A stretch of DNA of 14,579 bases from CALGLS01 sp047626155 (GTDB lineage Bacteria; Bacteroidota; Bacteroidia; Chitinophagales; Saprospiraceae). A program made the translations under genes and the position numbers. The stretch's first letter is position 1; every line of letters starts with the position of its first letter. The notes beneath the pieces were generated by a model. It had not been told where the DNA came from, did not search any database, and saw only the letters and a program-made list of their open reading frames with translations. Location: NCBI GenBank assembly GCA_047626155.1, contig JBLHRR010000147.1:1-14579 (forward strand), in the 5' to 3' direction. Shown here piece by piece: positions 1-6,597 of this stretch.

Positions 1-2255
1 CTTGTGATAACTGTCCAAATACGTCTAACGCAAATCAAGCAGATTCGGATAATGATGGAACCGGAGATGCTTGTGAAACTTCACCATGTGGGAACCAAGG
101 TGGTGACAGTGACGGTGACGGTGTTTGTAACAACCAAGATTGTCAACCTCACAATGCTGCTTTCCCTGCAACACCAGGTTCTTATTGTAATGATGGAAAT
201 CCAAACACGAACAACGATGTCGTAACGGCTAACGGTTGTGGTTGTGAAGGTACTCTAGTTGGAAACTGTAATGTTACTGTTGGAAACTGTTCGATTACCA
301 TTACTGGTTTGAACTCAAGTGATTATACCACAGTATTCGACTCTAATTGGAGTATCGTTTGGCAATGTAATCCTTGGGCAAACGGCGGTTGTAACAATAC
401 AGAAACAATTACCGGTTTGTCAAATGGTATTTACCACGTCCAGGCATGTGGGGACACTGACTCTTATACCCTAAGCGGTTGTAATACAGATCCATGCGCT
501 GGACAAGGAGGAGACTCTGATAACGATGGCGTTTGTAACAACTTAGATTGCGAGCCTCACAACCCTGCTTTCCCTGCAACACCAGGTTCTTATTGTAATG
601 ATGGAAATCCAAACACAAACAACGATCTCGTAACTGCTGACGGTTGTGGCTGTGAAGGTACTCCTGTAGGTGGAAACTGTAATGTTACTGTTGGAAACTG
701 TTCGATTACCATTACTGGTTTGAACTCAAGTGATTATACCAAGGTATTCGACTCTAATTGGAGTATCGTTTGGCAATGTAATCCTTGGGCAAACGGCGGT
801 TGTAACAACACAGAAACAATTACCGGTTTGTCAAATGGTACTTACCACGTTCAGGCATGTGGGGACACTGATTCTTACACCCTAAGTGGTTGTAATACAG
901 ATCCATGCGCTGGACAAGGAGGAGATTCTGATAACGATGGCGTTTGTAATAATCAAGATTGTCAACCTCACAATGCTGCTTTCCCTGCAACACCAGGTTC
1001 TTATTGTAATGATAACAATTCAAATACATCTAACGATATAGTCACCGCTGACGGTTGTGACTGTGAAGGCACTCCTATTGGCGGCGGAAACCCAAAACTG
1101 ACGATTAACGATGTAACGGTTAATGAAGATGATGGAACTGCTGTACTTCAAGTTTGCTTAAACACAGCTAGTAGTCAAACAGTATCTTTCGATTATACTA
1201 CTGCTGATGGTTCCGCTCAAGCTGGGTATGACTATGACACTGTTTATGGTACGAAGTATATTTCAGCGGGGAATATGTGTACCAATATCACAGTGCCAAT
1301 TGTAGATGACAATAGTCCGGAATCAACAGAAAGTCTAGTGGTCAATCTTTCTAATTTGAACAATGCCACTAGTGCCGATCCACAAGGTAAGATTACCATA
1401 CTGGATGATGATGCTAATGGAGGGCCGAATTGTGACGCTGTAGATTTCAACGTAATCAATAACAATACAGCGATTCAGGTTTCTGGTCTTAATGCTCCTA
1501 TTGCTATCCTACAGGTTTTCGATCCAGGATGGAATCAGATTTTCGCTTGCTCAGGTGATTGTAATGAAACAGAAACTATTCCTGGTCTTGGTCAAGGTAC
1601 TTACTATGTAAAAGTGAGTTTCTATACCAGCAGCTGGCAGTATATTTGTGATAAAGCAGTTTACATTGTTTGTGGTGGATCTAACCTAGTGTCTGATGAA
1701 GAGCAGGATGATTTCTTCTTTACGGCTGTCAAAGATAACCGTGATGTGAGATTAGCCTGGACAACTAACACCGAGTTTAAAAACGACATGTTCGTTGTAG
1801 AAAGATCAAGCAATGGAGTTGACTTCGAAGCGATCAATCAGGTAGTAAGTGATAATGATGAGTGGAATACCTTCTTCAATTATACAGAAGCGGATCAGGA
1901 ACCTCAGGTAGGAAGTAACTACTACCGTATTAAGAAGATGCACAAAGATGGTACTGTCAAGTATTCCATCATCCGTGATTTAACTTTTGATTTGGATCCG
2001 TCTGAATTAATTTTATATCCGAACCCTGCGAGTAACGAAGTCTTTTTGAACATAAGAAGATTTGCCGGACAAGAGGGAAGTATCAAAGTGGTCAATGCGC
2101 TGGGACAAACGATGACTGTTCGCAATTTTGCAGAGCTACCATCTGAACGCATCCCATTTTCGCTTGACGGATTTGCATCTGGCTTGTATACTGTAACGCT
2201 TCATTTAGAGAATGGCAAGACCATTTCTAAGAAGTTAATCGTGAATAAAATATAA
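1..2255 (+). CDS. Large repetitive T9SS-exported surface protein, 5' truncated by window edge
   Basis: The frame is open from base 3 to the TAA at 2253-2255 (750 residues visible), so the true start lies outside the window; the TTG at 309 is internal. Visible residues 1-25 form a thrombospondin type 3 calcium-binding repeat (CDNCPNTSNANQADSDNDGT). Two kinds of module then alternate. Module B has DSDNDGVCNN plus FPATPGSYCNDGNPNT and occurs three times, near 28-86, 169-223 and 306-360. Module A (GLNSSDY..VFDSNW..TETITGL) is near-identical at 87-168 and 224-305. A Calx-beta domain spans about 363-472, and a diverged third module A about 476-559. An FN3-like segment (LAWTTNTEFKNDMFVVERSS) covers about 569-660. 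A type A T9SS sorting domain (LILYPNPASNEVFLNI to the C-terminus) starts near 669. The many Asp-rich loops and paired cysteines suggest a calcium-stabilised, disulfide-bonded extracellular adhesin or matrix protein; this role is inferred. Codon phase and domain order make the frame certain. Confidence 0.93.
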   Translation, partial: CDNCPNTSNANQADSDNDGTGDACETSPCGNQGGDSDGDGVCNNQDCQPHNAAFPATPGSYCNDGNPNTNNDVVTANGCGCEGTLVGNCNVTVGNCSITITGLNSSDYTTVFDSNWSIVWQCNPWANGGCNNTETITGLSNGIYHVQACGDTDSYTLSGCNTDPCAGQGGDSDNDGVCNNLDCEPHNPAFPATPGSYCNDGNPNTNNDLVTADGCGCEGTPVGGNCNVTVGNCSITITGLNSSDYTKVFDSNWSIVWQCNPWANGGCNNTETITGLSNGTYHVQACGDTDSYTLSGCNTDPCAGQGGDSDNDGVCNNQDCQPHNAAFPATPGSYCNDNNSNTSNDIVTADGCDCEGTPIGGGNPKLTINDVTVNEDDGTAVLQVCLNTASSQTVSFDYTTADGSAQAGYDYDTVYGTKYISAGNMCTNITVPIVDDNSPESTESLVVNLSNLNNATSADPQGKITILDDDANGGPNCDAVDFNVINNNTAIQVSGLNAPIAILQVFDPGWNQIFACSGDCNETETIPGLGQGTYYVKVSFYTSSWQYICDKAVYIVCGGSNLVSDEEQDDFFFTAVKDNRDVRLAWTTNTEFKNDMFVVERSSNGVDFEAINQVVSDNDEWNTFFNYTEADQEPQVGSNYYRIKKMHKDGTVKYSIIRDLTFDLDPSELILYPNPASNEVFLNIRRFAGQEGSIKVVNALGQTMTVRNFAELPSERIPFSLDGFASGLYTVTLHLENGKTISKKLIVNKI
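261..1082 (+). repeat. Two tandem 411-bp coding repeats (module A + module B)
   Basis: Unit 1 begins at 261 and unit 2 at 672, an exact spacing of 411 bases (137 codons) that keeps the frame. By eye the first 270 bases of the units differ at only about nine positions, and the opening 60-plus bases are identical. The module B halves differ more, especially after GSYCND. A further module B half (about 84-260) precedes unit 1, so the array probably continues upstream. Each unit encodes one cysteine-rich beta-like module plus one Asp-rich calcium-loop module. Confidence 0.92.
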
Positions 2256-2284
2256 GTTTTAACCTATATTTTGATACCTAACAG

Positions 2285-2318
2285 GAAAGCCGGCTCATTT
2301 TGGGTCGGCTTTCTTTTT
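2285..2318 (+). terminator. Rho-independent terminator of the repetitive surface protein gene
   Basis: A 12-bp stem pairs 2285-2296 with 2302-2313. The core is GAAAGCCG/CGGCTTTC, and two inner pairs are G-U. The loop is ATTTT, followed by five T (2314-2318) and a further T-rich run. It lies 30 bases after the TAA of the upstream gene. Confidence 0.9.
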
Positions 2319-2334
2319 GTTTTTTGGGTTGGTT

Positions 2335-2544
2335 GTTACTAATTTGAATATTGTGCTTCTTTAATCGTTTAGTATAAGCCGCAGAACAATATTGAGAACC
2401 TCGATCCGAATGATGAATTAGTGATCCTGTATATTGTTTGTTAGCTAATGCTATTTTTAGTGCGACTAGGGTAGGGAGGCTTTCATATCTCCAAACACTG
2501 TAAACCCCATTATCTTCTTCGGAAAGGCATCTTTTTTCATCCAA
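2335..2544 (-). pseudogene. IS3-family transposase orfB, C-terminal integrase-core fragment
   Basis: Minus-strand translation gives LPTLVALKIALANKQYTG followed by LIHHSDRGSQYCSAAYTKRL, the hallmark of the IS3/rve integrase core. The Asp in HSDRG is the second catalytic residue of the DDE triad. The first Asp and the usual C-terminal Glu region are both missing: after KHNIQIS the frame continues as a Lys-rich tail translated from the neighbouring terminator region (stop at 2278). It is out of phase with the orfA fragment, so the two cannot make a fused product without frameshifting. It is a dead gene. Confidence 0.8.
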
Positions 2545-2675
2545 TCACCAATAGTATTGCTACCTAAAATACCATTTAATTTTACTAGTTCAGTTGCCGA
2601 CACGGTGCTGCTTTCATACTCGAAGACTATTTTATTTTTTGCCTTTTCTACGTAACAGGGATTCTCTTTTTTCAT
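2530..2675 (-). pseudogene. IS3-family transposase orfA, N-terminal fragment
   Basis: The frame starts at 2675 and reads to a stop at 2466, but family-like sequence covers only about the first 48 residues. KNKIVFEYESSTVSATELVK followed by GSNTIGDWMKK is the helix-turn-helix of the DNA-binding OrfA subunit that recognises the IS ends. After the KK the frame runs into orfB-derived DNA in the wrong phase. Only the first DNA-binding helices remain; the leucine zipper and the frameshift signal that would fuse OrfA to OrfB are gone. Confidence 0.75.
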
Positions 2676-2700
2676 GTGACCTCCCTTTTAGTGGTCAACT

Positions 2701-2970
2701 GTTTTCAGGATAAGATAGGATTTACGAAAATCTACTTAACATAACTATATTTATAGGAATTACGTGCGCGTATTGTTTATCTATCTTATACTCAATAATA
2801 AATCCAACTCACCTATAAAATTTCTGTTAATAAATTTCAAACTAGCTGTTAATGATTGTTAACCATAGCATTACTTAATCGCATTATAGATATTTTTATT
2901 GAAAGAAATTGAAAATCCATAGTTAGGATTATTCATTTCGAATTTTAAACCCAATACAAGTAATCTTCTT
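2701..2970. other. AT-rich intergenic region, no recognised feature
   Basis: Between the IS remnant and the next gene the DNA is very AT-rich. No open frame of note, no convincing TAnnTTTG promoter box and no strong hairpin was seen. The promoter of the gene at 2971 is expected here but was not identified. Confidence 0.5.
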
Positions 2971-4104
2971 ATGACATCTAAAGCTATTTTTCTATTAACC
3001 TTTTTTATTTATAATCTTTCATACAGTCAAACTTCTATTAATCGAAACTTTAACCTTGAGCTATCCGAAGATAGCTTGAAAGCCACCGTATTAGAAAGCT
3101 CACTTAACACTTTTTTATCTGAGGCGCAAAATGGAACTTATTCAAACGAATATGTAGACTCTGTTCATTTAAATAAATATGAATTCTTCTTTAATAAATT
3201 ACCAGGTATAGGAAAAAACAATAATCCGACATTTAATAAACCTATCATTCTTAAATCATATACTCCTGACGAACACAGCTATCAAATCACAGTAGCTTTT
3301 ACGGGTGTAAAAGAGAACTTACCATTTATTTATCAGGTAACGGAACTTAAAGCCGTTCCGTATGAGAACCACTATAGGTTCTACAGCCCATTTGAAGAAA
3401 GGACATCAAATTTTAAAACAAAAAAAATTAAGAACGTGATCTACTATTATAGTGGAACAATAAATGAAGAAAAAGCGAATGAATTTGCTGCATTTAAAGA
3501 CAAATTATCCGAACTTACTCAATCACCAAAATCACCACTAGATTATTATTGCTTTGAAAATTTAGATGAACTCCTAAAGGCATATGGTTTTTTATACAGT
3601 GCCCGATAATGTATTTTTTTGTGTTATGACTTAGGCTTTACTGATAACCAAGGGGAAACCTACGTTACCGGTACAAACAATGAAAATTATAACTTTGGGT
3701 TTATTGGCGACTTTTTATACTATAACCTCCCAAATGAAGCGAATATGTACTGGCCTTTCGTACAAGGTGTTTCAACCTATTATGGAGGCTATGGTTTGAG
3801 CTATGAAAACATGGAAGAGCTAAAACAGCACTTTAAAAATGAACTAAAGAAAAATTCCAATATCGATTTCTTGGAAGAATTCAGAAAAGGACGAAAATCT
3901 TCAGTGAATAGACATTTTTCATTTTATGTAATAAGTGCTTTTTTATGTGAAGAAGTCATGAAAAAGAAAGGATTTGAAGATGTTCTGAAATTGGTATACT
4001 CTGGAAACGAAGGAGAGTTCTTTTTTAAAAATCTTAAAGATATATTGAATATTGATGAAATAAACTTTCATCAAACAATAGTCCGATTAATAAATGAAGT
4101 ATAG
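2971..4104 (+). pseudogene. Secreted protein of unknown function, interrupted by one in-frame TAA
   Basis: The first half (2971-3609) starts with a signal peptide (MTSKAIFLLTFFIYNLSYSQ) and reads 212 residues to TAA at 3607-3609. The same frame continues without another stop to 4104. The second half reads naturally from CIFLCYDLGF through VTGTNNENYNFGFIGDFLYY, FVQGVSTYYGGYGLSY and a helical tail (RKGRKSSVNRHFSFYVISAF). No shift of frame is needed, and TAA is one base from AAA (Lys), so a nonsense mutation in a roughly 377-residue protein is the simplest reading. The central segment faintly resembles the EGxATYxGG region of gluzincin-like (HExxH) peptidases, but no HExxH is present and the Glu is Gln, so enzyme activity is not claimed. 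I do not recognise the family with certainty. It stands alone between an IS remnant and a convergent gene. A sequencing error remains possible. Confidence 0.7.
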
Positions 4105-4146
4105 AGATCTCTAAGTAATCGATTAGACAATCTCGACTAAAAAACA

Positions 4147-4187
4147 AAGCGCCTAAAATTCTTATAGACTAAGAACTTTAGGCGCTT
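4147..4187. terminator. Shared hairpin terminator between convergent genes
   Basis: An 18-bp stem with one A-C mismatch pairs 4147-4164 with 4170-4187 (outer arm AAGCGCCTAAA), with loop TAGAC. On the minus strand it is followed by TGTTTTTTAG, a good U-tract for the gene ending at 4214. On the plus strand only a weak T/A stretch follows, so it probably acts mainly on the minus-strand gene but can serve both. Confidence 0.85.
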
Positions 4188-4213
4188 CCTATTAAAATAT
4201 AATTCCTATAACA

Positions 4214-6265
4214 TTACTTCTTCACAAAAGAAGATGTCCAAATTCCATCGGCTTTCACAACTGTCAAGAAGTAAACGCCCGACTGAAACGCAGTCACATC
4301 AATTGATAGTTGCGCATCTGGTTCGGACCACTCCCCCATTCTTTGGCCTATAACATTGGTAATCCAAATCTGATCCAACGCTACTTCAGAGTCAATTTGT
4401 AACAAATCATTTACAGGATTTGGATAACTCTTAATCTTATCGCCTAATTCTGGATTAACTGCATATCCTCCTATCATTTCAACAATATCGGCCATATACC
4501 TTGGCAGGATCTGATATCCTTCTGTATACGGCTCATCATTATCAAACTGTCCACCAATCCCGGTGATACCTAGCGGACTTGTTGGAACCGACATTGAAGC
4601 AGCATCTGTATCATCATCGATTCTCATCGTAAATGTATTCGTTCCATCGGTGATGTCTACATTAAAACTTGAACCATCTCCCAGCCATTGAGTCTCATCT
4701 ACTATTGTCATCAGTGTCATCACGATTAGTTGTGACTCTGTATCTTCCCCTAATGAAGTCACCCCTGTTGCGTTAAACAACATATTTCCCGACGAGTTTA
4801 AAGCAATAGTAATCGGAACGATTTCTGTCAAACCACGGAACTGGATAATCTCTCCCTGTACTGTAATTTCATCTCCTTCATTCACTACATAGCCATCAAT
4901 CAATTCAAAATTAAAAACATTAATTCCTTCATTTTGATCATCAATAATAGTAAAAGATAAAGCATCTCCTCCATTCAAGTCAATACCATAAACAACGCCT
5001 GTCAAAGTACAGTTTACATTTAAAGAATCTCCCACGCCGTTCCCATCAGCATCCGCCGTTACCGTTCCAATATCATAGGCAGGATAAAGCACTGGGCAAT
5101 CTATCGTGATGGTCACTGTTGCTTCTGCACAAGTGGTGGCATCGCAAACCTCATAGGTAAATTCGTCAGTGCCACAGAAATCCATGTTCGGTGTATAAGT
5201 AATATCTGTAGTACCATTTGCTACTGCTATTCCATTTATAGAGACACTGGTAACCGTTAAAGTAGTCACTCCATTTGGTGTCATATCATTAGCTAGGACA
5301 TCAATATTGGAAGCCATGTTCATTGGCAGATTCTCGCTGTCGTTATTGGCAACAAGTTCACTGGAGCCCATGGTTGTATAAGTACAATTTGGAAATGGAC
5401 TTGCGAATTCCGAGTTCATCGTAAACATATCGCTTTCCAATGCATTGATGCCGCTAAAAGTCCAGTTGCTTTCGACAAAGGTATTTCCATCAGGTCCTGT
5501 TCCATCTACCCGATAAGCCCAGCCGTCCAAGTAGTCCCATCCGGTACCACTTCCATCTACATCAATATCACCAAAGACATCTACCACCTGTCCATTCATA
5601 AATAGTTCAATCGCATCGTCTCCATTGATGGCTGTAGCGCCTCCACCTGGAACCAAATAATCTGGATCAAATCCAAAAAAGGCTTGAAATTTTGCAAGAC
5701 TAGCCGTGTCCGTCAGAAGAATACAAGATCCAGCGTCCAATGATCCTGCAGGAAAAGTAAATTCTATACTGTCAGTTCCTCCTCCATTATTTGCAGCACC
5801 AATACCGTATATGCTAAGATCTGCAATGTCTTCAATAGCATATAGCTCTAAAGATTTTGCACCAAAACCTGCACTACCTGTTCCATCATTTGGCTGCGGA
5901 TCCAAGACACCACTGATAATAAGTCCAGTCGTTCCCATTTCAACTACCGTGATCTGACCAATCATATTATTTTGATGAGGATTACAATGATAGTCATAAA
6001 CACCTGCGGTATTAAAAGTATATTGGTAAGTCCACCCAGGTCCTACATCGTTACCAAAGGATTCTGGATTACTCGGAAAAGTGGCCTGCGTTCCATTGAT
6101 ATTATGGTTGCCCCCAGTGTTTTGAAACTCTACGGTTTGCCCTACAAAAATGGTAAGCGTCGCAGGATCAAAAGCTGTTGCTCCTACGGTTTGTACAAAA
6201 TGGTCTTGGGCCATACCAAATGCCGCAACCATCATAATGGATAAAAATGTAAATATCTTTTTCAT
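4214..6265 (-). CDS. T9SS-exported cupredoxin / lamin-tail-like / OB-like multidomain protein
   Basis: The chosen start is the ATG at 6265 (683 aa), which opens a standard signal peptide (MKKIFTFLSIMMVAAFGMAQ). An in-frame ATG at 6322 would only add a non-signal leader. Residues 21-107 form a plastocyanin-like cupredoxin with a complete type 1 copper ligand set: His54 (GGNHN), Cys94, His97 and Met101 in CNPHQNNM. Residues about 113-290 resemble lamin-tail-like domains of bacterial secreted nucleases (GAKSLELYAIEDIADLSIYG, INGDDAIELF, GWDYLDGWAYR). Residues about 304-390 are an Ig-like domain (NIDVLANDMTPNG...DITYTPN..FCGTDEFTYEV). Residues about 396-600 contain two OB-like halves (FTIIDDQNEGINVF; YQILPRYMADI). 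The T9SS sorting domain begins at about 610 (KIKSYPNPVNDLLQI) and ends in FVKK. It is therefore probably a surface-attached or secreted copper protein; its substrate is unknown. No nuclease catalytic domain is visible. Confidence 0.93.
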   Translation of the reverse strand: MKKIFTFLSIMMVAAFGMAQDHFVQTVGATAFDPATLTIFVGQTVEFQNTGGNHNINGTQATFPSNPESFGNDVGPGWTYQYTFNTAGVYDYHCNPHQNNMIGQITVVEMGTTGLIISGVLDPQPNDGTGSAGFGAKSLELYAIEDIADLSIYGIGAANNGGGTDSIEFTFPAGSLDAGSCILLTDTASLAKFQAFFGFDPDYLVPGGGATAINGDDAIELFMNGQVVDVFGDIDVDGSGTGWDYLDGWAYRVDGTGPDGNTFVESNWTFSGINALESDMFTMNSEFASPFPNCTYTTMGSSELVANNDSENLPMNMASNIDVLANDMTPNGVTTLTVTSVSINGIAVANGTTDITYTPNMDFCGTDEFTYEVCDATTCAEATVTITIDCPVLYPAYDIGTVTADADGNGVGDSLNVNCTLTGVVYGIDLNGGDALSFTIIDDQNEGINVFNFELIDGYVVNEGDEITVQGEIIQFRGLTEIVPITIALNSSGNMLFNATGVTSLGEDTESQLIVMTLMTIVDETQWLGDGSSFNVDITDGTNTFTMRIDDDTDAASMSVPTSPLGITGIGGQFDNDEPYTEGYQILPRYMADIVEMIGGYAVNPELGDKIKSYPNPVNDLLQIDSEVALDQIWITNVIGQRMGEWSEPDAQLSIDVTAFQSGVYFLTVVKADGIWTSSFVKK

Positions 6266-6490
6266 AAATAAGCTTTTAAGGAAGGGTGCATAAGTAGATT
6301 TTATTATCAAATGATAGAACAAGCCGTTTTGAATGCCCTATCTCTCTGAACCGTTCCAATGGGTTGAAAATGTAGAAATGAATTTGTTTAAAAAAATATA
6401 TTAGTTTTAATTTAGATATCTGCGAAAGTAATGCAAATTTAAAGGAGTAAAGATTAAGAGTTGTTAATATTTGGTAAAATTATTAAATAT
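6266..6490. other. Intergenic region upstream of the cupredoxin gene
   Basis: The full gap between the two T9SS genes is 6266-6597. This part is AT-rich and contains one promoter-like site at 6434-6441, described separately. The remainder, to 6597, holds two hairpins belonging to the gene that ends at 6598. No small gene was recognised. Confidence 0.5.
6434..6441 (-). promoter_or_regulatory. Bacteroidota-type -7 promoter element for the cupredoxin gene
   Basis: The minus strand reads TAAATTTGCA, an exact match to the Bacteroidota -7 consensus TAnnTTTG in the commonly seen TTTGCA context. Transcription would start near 6427, giving a leader of about 160 bases. No clear TTG -33 element was found at the usual distance, so support rests on the -7 box alone. 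Confidence 0.45.
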
Positions 6491-6533
6491 AAAAAGAGTC
6501 TTTAGCAGGAAATACCTACCAAAGACTCTTTTT
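6491..6533 (-). terminator. Hairpin terminator of the thioredoxin-like T9SS gene
   Basis: A 13-bp perfect stem pairs 6491-6503 (AAAAAGAGTCTTT) with 6521-6533 (AAAGACTCTTTTT). The loop contains a small AGG/CCT inner pair. Because the stem ends are A/T runs, it gives a terminal U-tract in either direction. It lies downstream of the minus-strand stop codon at 6598. Confidence 0.8.
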
Positions 6534-6540
6534 ACTCTAT

Positions 6541-6575
6541 CTAATACCCAGTGCGAAGTGCTTCGGGTATATTAG
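6541..6575. other. Imperfect extragenic hairpin just after the gene ending at 6598
   Basis: CTAATACCC (6541-6549) pairs with GGGTATATTAG (6565-6575) through nine base pairs and a 2-base bulge. Inside the loop CGAAG and CTTCG can also pair. No T-run follows, so it is not a typical terminator. It may be a 3' stability element or a copy of a dispersed palindromic repeat. Confidence 0.45.
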
Positions 6576-6597
6576 CTTAATCAAATGTCTGAATTCA

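Larger units (their letters stand above)
2335..2700 (-). mobile_element. Decayed IS3-family insertion sequence remnant
   Basis: Reading leftwards, this stretch holds the start of an IS3-type orfA and then, without the intervening sequence, the C-terminal part of an orfB integrase core. An intact element of this family is about 1.2-1.5 kb; this one is under 0.4 kb, so an internal deletion has removed the end of orfA and most of orfB, including its first catalytic Asp. The sequence before the orfA start (minus strand GTTGACCACTAAAAGGGAGG, 2680-2699) resembles the upstream edge of such elements. No matching inverted repeat was found on the other side, where similarity stops next to the terminator at 2285-2318. 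It cannot be autonomous. Confidence 0.8.

Noticed and set aside
4..225. Small open frame at the left edge encoding MITVQIRLTQIKQ...
   Set aside because: It is a shifted reading of the TSP3 and module B coding sequence, with Thr/Val-rich low-complexity content.
309..311. TTG as the start of the repetitive surface protein
   Set aside because: The same frame is open back to base 3 with clear domain sequence (TSP3 repeat and another module B), so this codon is internal.
261..1082. CRISPR-like or other non-coding repeat array
   Set aside because: Units are 411 bases, in frame, and encode recognisable extracellular protein modules with no spacers.
3619..4104. Independent 161-residue gene starting at TTG 3619
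   Set aside because: It is in the same frame as the preceding gene, has no ribosome-binding context or signal of its own, and continues that protein; treated as part of a pseudogene.
6266..6322. Upstream ATG at 6322 as start of the cupredoxin protein
   Set aside because: The 19 extra residues would put a non-signal stretch before a perfectly formed signal peptide starting at 6265.
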